Assembly (NCBI GenBank): GCA_946902875.1
Contig: OX336348.1
Location: 19,183,741-19,247,740 of the forward strand
Length of the DNA: 64,000 nt
Direction: 5' to 3'
Source: Nematopogon swammerdamellus
Lineage: Eukaryota; Arthropoda; Insecta; Lepidoptera; Adelidae
The notes under the pieces were generated by a model. That model did not search any database, was not told the DNA's origin, and worked only from the letters and a program-made list of their open reading frames with translations. The position numbers and the translations under genes are program-made. Below, piece by piece: positions 44,528 to 53,835 of this stretch (position 1 is the stretch's first letter; every line of letters begins with the position of its first letter).

Positions 44528-45540
44528 AAAATAAAGTTTAAAAAACTGTAACCCGACTATGGAAAAAAGTAACTATTATTAAAAAAACTAAAAAAGTTTC
44601 AAAACCTTTACCATAAATAAAATAAACTAAAAAGTAAGAAACAAGATATTTGGGAGCCATTGCAGTGCTTCCTTCGGACGTTGCTATCATCGTCTTATTG
44701 GGTAAGAGCAGTCTTTTGATTTTCCTGTTTATTTAGTTTTATTGAAGTCTTCTGGCAGTTTCACATTAATAACGTTATAATTAAATTGAAATGCCGTAGT
44801 CGTGCGTTGTCAGCTATAAAAAAAAATTATCTACTTAACTTTAAATATACGAAAATACTTTTCTTTAGGTTTCCGTATCCCGTACGGATTATATTTAATA
44901 TTATATTTAAGCCTACGCCGTCTGTCTGTCTGTCTGTCCGTCCGTCTGTCTGTCCTACTGCTGTATCTTTGGAACCGTAATAGGTAGACAGTTGAAATTT
45001 TTACAGAATTATGTGTTATTTACCTACTACTACTGAGTAACTCTAATGAATAAATGAAAGGTTATAGGATTATATTATTGTGGCCGATTGCTGTTGTATG
45101 AGTCGAGGCAAAATATTATCTTTACCTCCCTCCCTCATTCCCTCTTCCCCTCCATCACTCCTTCACTCCCTCACTCCCTCTCTTCCCCTTCCTCAGCGTG
45201 ATCACAAAATTAACAACGAGATGCCGTCAATCAAGCATAATTTTTTTTATAGCTGACAACGCACGACTACGGCATTTCAATTTAATTATAACGTTATTAA
45301 TGTGAAACTGCCAGAAGACTTCAATAAAACTAAATAAACAGGAAAATCAAAAGACTGCTCTTACCCAATAAGACGATGATAGCAACGTCCGAAGGAAGCA
45401 CTGCAATGGCTCCCAAATATCTTGTTTCTTACTTTTTAGTTTATTTTATTTATGGTAAAGGTTTTGAAACTTTTTTAGTTTTTTTAATAATAGTTACTTT
45501 TTTCCATAGTCGGGTTACAGTTTTTTAAACTTTATTTTTT
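44528..45540. repeat. Foldback module of copy 2: two about 295-bp inverted arms and a 420-bp spacer
   Basis: Left arm (AAATAAAGTTTAAAAAACTG ... GTTGTCAGCTATAAAAA) is the near-exact reverse complement of 45247-45540. The spacer contains ATCCCGTACGGATTATATTT, (GTCT)n and a CT-rich patch. Confidence 0.88.
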
Positions 45541-48500
45541 TTGAGTGAATATTTATTTTGGAATTTTAACAATGAAAATGTTCAGAAGCAATTATTGTAT
45601 AAAATATGTGTCAGTAATGACTATCGTGTAGTGAGACTCTTTTTAAATACATTATTACTATCTGATGATAAATCGAATACAATAAAGGGAATGAGGATAT
45701 TGCAGCACAATTACCGACACGGTTCCGTAAATCCGCTCTTCGTAGCAGTGCGGGAAAGGATTTTAGGTTTCATGAAGTTCGTTCTTAATATTTTTGGAGT
45801 TGACTGTAACATATTATTTGAGAACGGCATATCAATCTTAAGCAATATACATGACGCTGAAACAATGAACACACTTTTAGACTATTCAGAAAAAAATACG
45901 GAACTGTTCAACCAGCTACTCTTTTCGAAAAGCTCACCTGCGCTACACTTGACACGTAATAAGGAAGTAGCCCAGACTCTGCTGGAACGGACCAGCAAGA
46001 ATCCCAGTTTATTTAGAAAAGTTATACTTTGCATCGATGACGAAGGCAGGTCAGTGCTGCATCTTCAGAATGATGCAGTAACCATAAAAACTATACTAGA
46101 GATGGTGCAGTACGATGAAGAACTGCTCGAGGACTTGGTTAATCTCAGAGACAAAGAAGGAAAAACAGCCTTACATACGGCGGAAACGAAAGAAAATATT
46201 GAAGTAGCCCATGAACTCTTGAAATGCATAAAAAATCCAGATTTGTATAGACAAATTACACAAAGCGTTGACGCGCACGGTAAGTTCGAATTATGTAAAC
46301 ATGTAATGCTAAACACAGTATTAGAAATGGTACAATCTGAAGAGTTATTTCAAGATTTACTACTTGACAAGGACAATGAAAAAAGTACTATGATACACGT
46401 GGAGATGTTGCAGAGACAGAAAAATATAGACAAATACATCTCAGAATTCATGAGCAAAAATAACATTTTGCTGGAACAAATTGTACAAAGTGTTGATGAG
46501 AACGGCGAGTTCGCATTAAGTTATATAACTAGTGTAGAGATGTATAAAAGTATTCTAACATTTGTGCAATGCGAAAAAAACCTGTATAAACGTTTGCTGC
46601 TTATAAGGGACAACGAAGGAGAAACAGTGCTGCGCACAGTGCGTAAGAAATATGTAGCGCAAGCGCTTCTACTGGAACGTATACGCACAGTGAAGAACAC
46701 AATTTCAATGAAAGAAGTGGTCCGATTTGCCGATGAACTCGGTAAATCTGCATTGCGTAACTTAACTAATGCCGAAATTATAAAAACTATACTAGAGATT
46801 GTGAATTCTGTTGAACACTTTTTGGGTAAATTGTTATTTCTTAGTGACAAGAACGGACAAACAGTGCTACACAAAGTTATACAATATGAAACAGTAGCAG
46901 ATGCGCTGTTAGAAACCACCAAATCCAATGTCAATATATTTAAAAAAATTATACATAGCTTCGATAAGAATGGCAAGTCCGTCTTACATTACGCATCTAA
47001 AGAAGAAATTGTAAAAACAATATTAGAAATGACGAAAATTAACGACGACTTGTTTAAAGAATTACTACGTTTTAGGTACAATGAAGACAACACTGCGTTA
47101 CACCTGGCGGTGTGCGCTACAAATGAAGAGGCAGTCCAAAATATGTTGAAATATATCACGAAGGATTCCAATTGGTTCAAACAAATTATACTGAGCGTTG
47201 ACGCGCACGGTAAATCAGCATTACATAATGTAACAAATGGCCAAATATTAAAAATAATACTAGAACATGTGCAATCACATGTAGACCTGTTAGAGAATTT
47301 GTTGCTTCTCAAAGACAATAAAGGGAAAACAGCGTTAATACACTTAGCTAAACGAAATACAAAAGTAGCGCACCAACTCTTGAAATACTGTAAAAATAAT
47401 GAAAATGTGTTTAAACAAATTATGGTAAGCGTAGATAACCCAGGCAAATCCGCCTTGTGTTACGTTACCAATTTCGAAATTTTAATAAGCATGGTAGAAA
47501 TAATGCAAACTCATGATGGTATGTTTGAACATTTGATGCTTCTCAAGGACGTTTGGGGAAGAACAGCACTACATACAGCGATTTACAATAATCAAACTGG
47601 AGTAGCTAATGTTTTGTTGCAAACTATCAAAAGTAATTCAGATTTATTTAAAAAAATCATACTTAGCGTTGACGCGCACGGTAGATCAGCATTACATAAT
47701 GTAACAAATGGCGAAATATTAAAAATAATACTAGAACATGTACAATCACATGTAGACCTGTTAGAGAATTTGTTGCTTCTTAAAGACAATAAAGGAAAAA
47801 CAGCGCTAATACACTTAGCTATACGAAATACAAAAGTAGCGCACCAACTTTTGAAATACTTTAAAAATAATGAAAATGTGTTTAAACAAATTATGTTAAG
47901 CGTCGATAATCGGGGAAAATCCGCCTTATGTTACGTTACCAATTTGGAAATTTTAATGAGCATGGTAGAAATAATGCAAACTCATGATGGTATGTTTGAA
48001 CATTTGATGCTTCTCAAGGACATTTGTGGAAGAACAGCACTACATACAGCGATTTGCAATAATCAAACTGGAGTAGCCAATATTTTGTTGCAAACTATCA
48101 AAAATAATTCAGATTTATTAAAAAAAATTGTACTTAGCGTTGATGTGCGATGTACATCTATATTACATGACGCAACTAATGAGAAACTTGTAAAAATAAT
48201 ACTAGAATACGTGCGGTCTGATGAAGAATTGTTTGAAAAGTTGTTGCTTCGCAAAGATCAACATGGGAGACCAGCACTACATTCAGCGATTTGGCATAAT
48301 CAAACTGGAGTAGCTAATATTTTGTTGCAAACTATCAAAAATACGAGTAATTTATATTTATTTAAAACAATTATACTTAGCGTTGATGTGCATTGTAAAT
48401 CTATATTACATTACGCAACTAATGAGGAACTTGTAAAAATAATACTAGAATACGTGCGGTCTGATGAAGAATTGTTTGAAAAGTTGTTGCTTCTCAAAGA

Positions 48501-49017
48501 TCAAGAAGGGAGAACAACACTACATACAGCGATTTGCAATAATCAAACTGGAGTAGCTAATATTTTGTTGCAAACTATCAAAAATACGAGTAATTTATAT
48601 TTATTTAAAACAATTATACTTAGCGTTGATGTGTTTTGTGAATCTATATTACATGACGCAACTAATGAGGAACTTGTAAAAATAATACTTGTAAAAATAA
48701 TACTAGAATACGTGCGGTCTGATGAAGAATGGTTTGAAAAGTTGTTGCTTCTCAAAGATCAAGAAGGGAGAACAGCACTACATACAGCGATTTGCAATAA
48801 TCAAACTGGAGTAGCTAATATTTTGTTGCAAGCTATCAAAAATAATTCAGATTTATTTAAAACAATTATACTTAGCGTTGATGTGTATTGTGAATCTATA
48901 TTACATGACGCAACTAATGAGGAACTTGTAAAAATAATACTAGAATACGTGCGGTCTGATGAAGAATTGTTTGAAAAGTTGTTGCTTCTCAAAGAACGAA
49001 AAAAAGCGATTTATTAA
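45541..49017 (+). CDS. C-terminal ankyrin-like repeat array of the NACHT protein
   Basis: An open frame of 1158 codons continues the NACHT gene (the first codon is internal, not a start). It consists of about 14 double repeats of roughly 75-85 residues with alternating half-motifs: LLLLKDNKGKTALH..I…VA..LL..IK…LF and KIILSVD.HGKSALH.VTN.EILKIILE. These are divergent ankyrin-type helix pairs (G-x-T/S-A-L-H signature). The last four units (from about 48000) are nearly identical at DNA level, with start spacings 243, 258 and 237 bases, all multiples of three. One unit has an internal 15-base duplication (CTTGTAAAAATAATA). A fast-expanding array suits a ligand-sensing role. Confidence 0.8.
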   Translation: MSEYLFWNFNNENVQKQLLYKICVSNDYRVVRLFLNTLLLSDDKSNTIKGMRILQHNYRHGSVNPLFVAVRERILGFMKFVLNIFGVDCNILFENGISILSNIHDAETMNTLLDYSEKNTELFNQLLFSKSSPALHLTRNKEVAQTLLERTSKNPSLFRKVILCIDDEGRSVLHLQNDAVTIKTILEMVQYDEELLEDLVNLRDKEGKTALHTAETKENIEVAHELLKCIKNPDLYRQITQSVDAHGKFELCKHVMLNTVLEMVQSEELFQDLLLDKDNEKSTMIHVEMLQRQKNIDKYISEFMSKNNILLEQIVQSVDENGEFALSYITSVEMYKSILTFVQCEKNLYKRLLLIRDNEGETVLRTVRKKYVAQALLLERIRTVKNTISMKEVVRFADELGKSALRNLTNAEIIKTILEIVNSVEHFLGKLLFLSDKNGQTVLHKVIQYETVADALLETTKSNVNIFKKIIHSFDKNGKSVLHYASKEEIVKTILEMTKINDDLFKELLRFRYNEDNTALHLAVCATNEEAVQNMLKYITKDSNWFKQIILSVDAHGKSALHNVTNGQILKIILEHVQSHVDLLENLLLLKDNKGKTALIHLAKRNTKVAHQLLKYCKNNENVFKQIMVSVDNPGKSALCYVTNFEILISMVEIMQTHDGMFEHLMLLKDVWGRTALHTAIYNNQTGVANVLLQTIKSNSDLFKKIILSVDAHGRSALHNVTNGEILKIILEHVQSHVDLLENLLLLKDNKGKTALIHLAIRNTKVAHQLLKYFKNNENVFKQIMLSVDNRGKSALCYVTNLEILMSMVEIMQTHDGMFEHLMLLKDICGRTALHTAICNNQTGVANILLQTIKNNSDLLKKIVLSVDVRCTSILHDATNEKLVKIILEYVRSDEELFEKLLLRKDQHGRPALHSAIWHNQTGVANILLQTIKNTSNLYLFKTIILSVDVHCKSILHYATNEELVKIILEYVRSDEELFEKLLLLKDQEGRTTLHTAICNNQTGVANILLQTIKNTSNLYLFKTIILSVDVFCESILHDATNEELVKIILVKIILEYVRSDEEWFEKLLLLKDQEGRTALHTAICNNQTGVANILLQAIKNNSDLFKTIILSVDVYCESILHDATNEELVKIILEYVRSDEELFEKLLLLKERKKAIY

Positions 49018-49062
49018 AAAAAATTATACCAGAACAACAAATTATAACAGACCACATGCTCT

Positions 49063-49647
49063 GTGATACAGACAGTACTTAATATGATACAATGTGACAA
49101 ATTGTTAGAGAAATTGTTGCTACTGAGGAACATTAGTGGAAGAGCAGGGGTACATGTAGCGATGTCTTTACCACCGATATGTCAACAGGCCGTGTTTGTG
49201 CGTGCCAAAAATAATCCGGAGTTGTTAAAAAATATTCTATTTTGTGCCGATGAAAGTGGAAAATGCGCTTTGCATTATGTTCGTTCAGGGACAGCAATAA
49301 AAACAATACTAGATATGGTGAAACACGATGAAGGTCTGTTAGAGCAAGTGTTGCTTCTCAAGGACAACAAGGGAAGAACCGCGTTACATGCGGCGATGCG
49401 TAAAAAAGAAAGATACGAGATATTAAAATGCATTAAGGATTGCATTAAGGACAATCAAGATTTATTTAAAAAAATTATACTTAGTGTTGATATGAACGGA
49501 AAATCTCCTTTGCATTATTTAAATATCGTCGTTATACAAAAAGTACTAGATCTGTTGAAACACGATGAAGGTCTTTTAGAGCAAGTGTTACTTCTCAAGG
49601 ACAACAAGGGAAGAACACCGCTAGTATTGGCAAACCACAATTGTTGA
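49063..49647 (+). pseudogene. Terminal ankyrin-like units after a lesion
   Basis: After the stop at 49015-49017 (…KERKKAIY) a new frame carries on the same repeat: LLLRNISGRAGVH, CADESGKCALHYV, LLLKDNKGRTALHAAM, NGKSPLHYL and LLLKDNKGRTPLVL, ending at TGA 49645-49647. The 45-base gap holds IIPEQQ-like remnants, so a deletion in the A-rich run AAAAAAA near 49000 probably caused the break. AATAAA near 49838 may serve as the poly(A) signal. Confidence 0.7.
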
Positions 49648-49824
49648 ATCAATTTTAAGAAACTTAATGCCAAGTTCTTGTCCAATTTTGCTGCGGAGGT
49701 ACACCGCACATAATGTAATTTGATTGCTGTGAGTTTTTTGTTGATCCAAAGAAATATGACATTAGTTTGTCTTAAACTAAAAAAAAAACAAAAATTAAAC
49801 TAGTTTTTAAAATATTATTAATTT

Positions 49825-49962
49825 AATGCTTCGAAGAATAAAAATAAATGTTTCATCATTGTTTTATTTTCATTTACACAATAGAAAAAAATGTTACATA
49901 CCTGTACAGTACAAATGTACTGTATTCATAATTTGAGTAGGCAAGTTATTATTATACAACTA
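49825..49962 (+). repeat. Uninterrupted copy of the 25140/27648 repeat (empty site)
   Basis: TTTAATGCTTCGAAGAATAA to CACAATAGAAAAAAATG, then TGTATTCATAA and GAGTAGGCAAGTTATTATTA. The corresponding copy at 25140-27692 carries 2.4 kb of inserted elements between the same two halves. Confidence 0.65.
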
Positions 49963-49964
49963 GC

Positions 49965-50350
49965 TGTGCCCACGACTACGTCCGCGTGGACTTGAACTTT
50001 CTCAGCCTGTTATAATTATAAATCGCAAAGTGACTCCGTCTGTACGTTCGTTGGTATGATTCAATTGATATTCGACCTACATAAGGCAAGCCTTAACCAA
50101 TGCTAATTTATAATCTACAATAACGCTTCTCTGTAAACTATATTAGAAGTAGAATTTCCAGGAATGTGTGAAATAAATATATTTCATTTCATTTCAGTTC
50201 ATTTAATTTCATTTCATATAAATTATTTGAATTACTAATAAGGCAAAGAGCCACGTATAGCTGACCGTGCGAAAAGCAACTCAAACTTAGATCTAAGCCT
50301 GCTACCGAACCAATGACTGTGACCAATCAGTAAGTCACAACCTCAGCCTT
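49965..50350 (-). mobile_element. Helitron fragment, second copy
   Basis: Matches 2237-2640 (CTAGCTGTGCCCACGACTACG, GAGCCACGTATAGCTGACCG). On the minus strand it still shows the AGLDLSLSCFSHGQLYVAL helicase motif, then loses the frame. A (ATTTC)n retroelement-like tail interrupts it at about 50165-50218. Confidence 0.6.
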
Positions 50351-50354
50351 CTCT

Positions 50355-51033
50355 CCTTCTAGTCCCAAGTGGAGCGCGCGCTCCAGTTTTCGTCGACGAC
50401 CCTTGGCTCCCAAGTGGAGCGCGCGCTCCACTTATTGCGCGCCTTTTGCGCGCCGCTAGTTTTAATTCACTAATTCTACCAATTTTCTACCAAAACACTC
50501 AATAGTGGTATCATTTCTTGGTTAAACTTACTAATAACTATTCTCAGACACGACTGGGCACACAATAACCTTCACACAGAAAATAAATAATGAAGTTGAC
50601 AGAAAATAAAATGTCACTTTTGGCAGCTGACATTTCCACTGACCCTGGAATAGACAAAGATTGTACCCGTAAACGTAGTTCGGTATTTGATAGTTCGTTT
50701 CAATGCGCTTATTTCAGTATGCGATATGTAAGACGAAATTGTACAGTTTTGGTCAGAAAAAAAAAAATGTCGAGTGTGTTTTGTTTCGCCTGGAGTTCAA
50801 AAAATCTGTCTGTGCTTCTAAATAAGTGAATCCTGAAGAGTTTAGTATCACTGAACGCGTAATTTCAGTACAAACAAGACTGAATAACGAGTATTGATGG
50901 ATCGATCGATTGAGGCGGGATATTCGAATTTGTGCAGGAGCGCGCGCGCCAAAATTTTGCGTTTTTGAGCGCCGCTAAAAGGGCCTGGGAGCCAAGGGGA
51001 GTAGTACTATTTTGAGTCAAACGGACTCAAAGG
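50355..51033 (+). mobile_element. piggyBac-like element remnant
   Basis: The sequence interrupts the Helitron copy: similarity to 2237-2725 resumes at 51030. The right end reads CTCAAAGGGTTAA, so an inverted CCCTTTGAG end abuts a TTAA target, as in piggyBac. TGGAGCGCGCGCTCC near the left and GAGCGCGCGCGCC near 50940 are subterminal. Around 50735-50815 shifted frames give VRRNC, CRVCF and KICLCF, resembling the Cys-rich C-terminal domain of piggyBac transposases. The 5' part of the transposase is missing and the left TTAA has been lost. Confidence 0.5.
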
Positions 51034-51105
51034 GTTAATAATCCTTACATACTTAAATACTATTTTACTATTTATTACATACGTATATATTCATATTAAT
51101 TCTTC

Positions 51106-51306
51106 TTATGCTTCTTGGTGAAGTTCTTCATAGTTAGGTATCTGGTGAACTCCTCGATTCACGACAGATGTTGATATAATAGTCTGTAACTCGTTGAAGG
51201 GACAGGTTGGAGACACTCCACTTTGGAAGTCCTCCTCCTCGGCGAGATTGCAGGTGGCTTCTCTTCGATCTGATGATTCATCGGACAACTGATACAGCCC
51301 CAGCAA
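51106..51306 (-). other. Short unidentified minus-strand ORF beside the minisatellite
   Basis: A 66-residue frame (SDESSDRREATCNL, EEEDFQSGVSPTCPF, GVHQIPNYEELHQEA). I do not recognise it. It borders the 32-bp minisatellite and may be the last exon of a gene whose repeat region expanded, or chance. Confidence 0.2.
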
Positions 51307-51361
51307 CCTCGTCCTCAGCAGAGCTCATAGGCAACGGCTTCACCGAAACCCCTCCGAAGCC

Positions 51362-52830
51362 ATGAATCTTCAGTCTCCGCAGCACACAGAAGCCTTCACC
51401 TTCAGTCTCAGCAGCCGGCAGAAGCCTTCATCTTCAGTCTCAGCAGCTCACAGAAGCTTGCATCTTCAGTCTCAGCAGCCCACAGAAGCTTGCATCTTCA
51501 GTCTCAGCAGCTCACAGAAGCTTGCATCTTCAGTCTCAGCAGCCCACAGAAGCCTTCACCTTCAGTCTCAGCAGCCGGCAGAAGCCTTCACCTTCAGTCT
51601 CAGCAGCCGGCAGAAGCCTTCATCTTCAGTCTCAGCAGCTCACAGAAGCTTGCATCTTCAGTCTCAGCAGCCCACAGAAGCCTTCACCTTCAGTCTCAGC
51701 AGCCGGCAGAAGCCTTCACCTTCAGTCTCAGCAGCCGGCAGAAGCCTTCATCTTCAGTCTCAGCAGCTCACAGAAGCTTGCATCTTCAGTCTCAGCAGCC
51801 CACAGAAGCCTTCACCTTCAGTCTCAGCAGCCGGCAGAAGCCTTCATCTTCAGTCTCAGCAGCTCACAGAAGCTTGCATCTTCAGTCTCAGCAGCCCACA
51901 GAAGCCTTCATCTTCAGCCTCGCAGCCCACAGAAGCCTTCACCTTCAGTCTCAGCAGCCGGCAGAAGCTTGCATCTTCAGTCTCAGCAGCCCACAGAAGC
52001 TTGCATCTTCAGTCTCAGCAGCCCACAGAAGCCTTCACCTTCAGTCTCAGCAGCCGGCAGAAGCCTTCATCTTCAGTCTCAGCAGCTCACAGAAGCTTGC
52101 ATCTTCAGTCTCAGCAGCCCACAGAAGCCTTCATCTTCAGCCTCGCAGCCCACAGAAGTCCTTATCTTTAGTCTCCAGCAGCCCACAGAAGCTTTAATCT
52201 TCAGCCTCGTAGCCCACAGAAGCCTTTATCTTCAGTCTCCGCAGCCCACAGAAGCCTTCATCTTCAGTCTCAGCAGCCGGCAGAAGCCTTCATCTTCAGT
52301 CTCAGCAGCCCACAGAAGCCTTCACCTTCAGTCTCAGCAGCCGGCAGAAGCCTTCATCTTCAGTCTCAGCAGCTCACAGAAGCTTGCATCTTCAGTCTCA
52401 GCAGCCCACAGAAGCTTGCATCTTCAGTCTCAGCAGCCCACAGAAGCTTGCATCTTCAGTCTCAGCAGCTCACAGAAGCTTGCATCTTCAGTCTCAGCAG
52501 CCCACAGAAGCCTTCACCTTCAGTCTCAGCAGCCGGCAGAAGCCTTCACCTTCAGTCTCAGCAGCCGGCAGAAGCCTTCATCTTCAGTCTCAGCAGCTCA
52601 CAGAAGCCTTCATCTTCAGCCTCGCAGCCCACAGAAGTCCTTATCTTTAGTCTCCAGCAGCCCACAGAAGCTTTAATCTTCAGCCTCGTAGCCCACAGAA
52701 GCCTTTATCTTCAGTCTCCGCAGCCCACAGAAGCCTTCATCTTCAGTCTCCGCAGCCCACAGTAGCTTGCATCTTCAGTCTCAGCAGCCCACAGAAGCCT
52801 TCATCTTCAGTCTCAGCAAGTAGGATAATA
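51362..52830. repeat. 32-bp minisatellite, about 46 units, open in all forward frames
   Basis: The unit is CTTCAGTCTCAGCAGCC plus GGCAGAAGCCTTCAT, with variants CTCACAGAAGCTTGCAT and CCCACAGAAGCC. Higher-order blocks repeat (for example the CCTCGCAGCCCACAGAAGTCC junction at about 52140 and 52620). Because 32 is not a multiple of three, the forward translation cycles through three frames in 96 bases, giving overlapping long Ser/Gln-rich ORFs. I see no start context or neighbour that makes them genes. Confidence 0.9.
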
Positions 52831-52939
52831 TCGCTGCATCTAGCGCACTCATCAAAACAGTGACAAGGTTCCATCTCCCATACAACTACTATGAAAGTTG
52901 GAACCCCGTCATACTAAAAAATGTGAAAGACGGGACCAA

Positions 52940-53400
52940 AAAACCCACTGTTGCTTCTGGCGCACCTACCCCCGCCCAACGACCCCGCCCACGAACGGCC
53001 GCCCGCCCTCGCTGCTTCCGGTGGCGCCACGCGCCCGCCCTCGTTCATCCCCGCCACGCGCCCGTTGCGCCCCCGCCTGCGCAGGCGCCTGCGTTGGCGA
53101 GGATAGGGGTGGGATGGAATCGTCCACGACTGGCCGCCCGCCCTCGCTGCTTCCGGCGGCGCCCGCCCTCGTTCGTCCGCCCCCGCAACGCTGCCGTTGC
53201 GCCTGCGCAGGCGCCTGCGCCGGCGAGGATAGGGGTGGGTTTCCACCATCCCCCCACGCGACTACACGGGTGGGAGTTGGAGTCGTGGAAGGCTCTCTCT
53301 CGACGCCGCTTCCGCTCAGGGGGTGGAGGCTCTGTCGCCGCTTCCGCTATGGAGGCTCTCCCGCTGCACCCCCTCAACGAGGAGAAGCGTTAAGGTGATT
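52940..53400. repeat. GC-rich block with a tandem duplication
   Basis: The segment GCCCGCCCTCGCTGCTTCCG to GGCGAGGATAGGGGTGGG occurs at about 53003-53111 and again at about 53136-53240. Each copy has the palindromic core GCCTGCGCAGGCGCC. Pro/Arg/Ala-rich ORFs on both strands are compositional. Confidence 0.65.
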
Positions 53401-53634
53401 TGTATTTCATTCCTGAGTGTATAGCCGTAGGTATAGCTGTCTCTTATCGCAACAGTGGCCTTGACTCGCATGCGGACAAAAGAGATAAAGAAGGTCGCGA
53501 CGCTTCCGTGAACGCTTGACTGCTGCGTCATCTCTACGTACGTTGTTGGGGAATATTATGGGTGGAGAGAAAAAATAAACGAAACAATGAGAGATGAAAT
53601 GTTTTATTATAATTTTTTTATTTTTTATAAACTA

Positions 53635-53835
53635 TGATTACAATTCTTTCTTAAGACTATATGGTGTATACAAATAATTTCTTAAAAACAATGATTACAT
53701 TTTTTCTTAAGACTAGATGATGTATACAAATCAACAATTTCTTAAAAACTATGATTAAAATTTATCTTAAGACTAGATGTTGTATATAATTCAATAATTT
53801 CTTATAAACTATGATTCTTAAGACTGTATACAAAT
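53635..53835. repeat. About 60-bp tandem repeat next to the 3' end of polB
   Basis: Four degenerate units with AACTATGATTA, TTTCTTAAGACTA and TGTATACAAAT. The array ends where the polymerase stop codon begins, so it lies in the polymerase 3' flank and possibly in the terminal region of the Maverick. Confidence 0.65.

Larger units (their letters stand above)
38479..45540. mobile_element. Tandem-satellite foldback element, copy 2 (complete, 7.06 kb), inserted in the NACHT gene
   Basis: Begins ACCCGACTATGG after TTTTT and ends GTTACAG plus an AT-rich tail in a T-run, within which the exact end and target duplication cannot be fixed. Parts: left segment 38479-38912, GGATA/GGATC array 38913-40320, minisatellite 40321-44505, left arm 44528-44826, spacer 44827-45246, right arm 45247-45540. 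ACCCGACTATGG at the left and CCATAGTCGGGT at 45507-45518 are inverted. Removal of this segment rejoins the NACHT reading frame. It carries no recognisable transposase, so it would move by enzymes supplied elsewhere. Confidence 0.85.
34331..49647 (+). pseudogene. Ankyrin - putative PD-(D/E)xK nuclease - NACHT - ankyrin array protein (NLR/Avs-like), disrupted
   Basis: The gene is in three pieces: 34331-38478, 45541-49017 and 49063-49647, separated by a 7-kb foldback element and by a small lesion after 49017. Across the element the frame agrees (…HRTYAEYFL before, SEYLFWNF after, both within one NACHT winged-helix end), so the two pieces were one exon. An intact product would be about 2700 residues. 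Domains in order: ankyrin, restriction-like nuclease fold, NACHT ATPase, ankyrin-like sensor array. The family role is inferred as an intracellular sensor that oligomerises on ligand binding and activates the N-terminal effector. Host versus transposon origin is unknown. Confidence is high for NACHT and ankyrins, moderate for the nuclease. Confidence 0.82.

Noticed and set aside
38479..45540. Intron (transposon-derived) rather than a disruptive insertion
   Set aside because: The GTTACAG near 45520 resembles an acceptor, but the sequence from there to the coding frame has an in-frame stop (TAA at 45526-45528), and no donor matches the left break. An intron could still be shown by RNA data.
45541..49017. 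Separate gene starting at 45541
   Set aside because: The first codon is TTG and the preceding bases are the end of the foldback element. The frame matches the 38478 break in the NACHT gene, so it is the continuation.
51362..52676. Long Ser/Gln-rich ORFs (269, 235 and 384 aa) in all three forward frames
   Set aside because: They come from a 32-bp minisatellite without stops; every frame gives the same peptide in a different phase and there is no start or splice context.
52860..53398. Pro/Arg/Ala-rich ORFs on both strands
   Set aside because: GC-rich duplicated DNA lacking stops; no recognisable domain and several competing frames.
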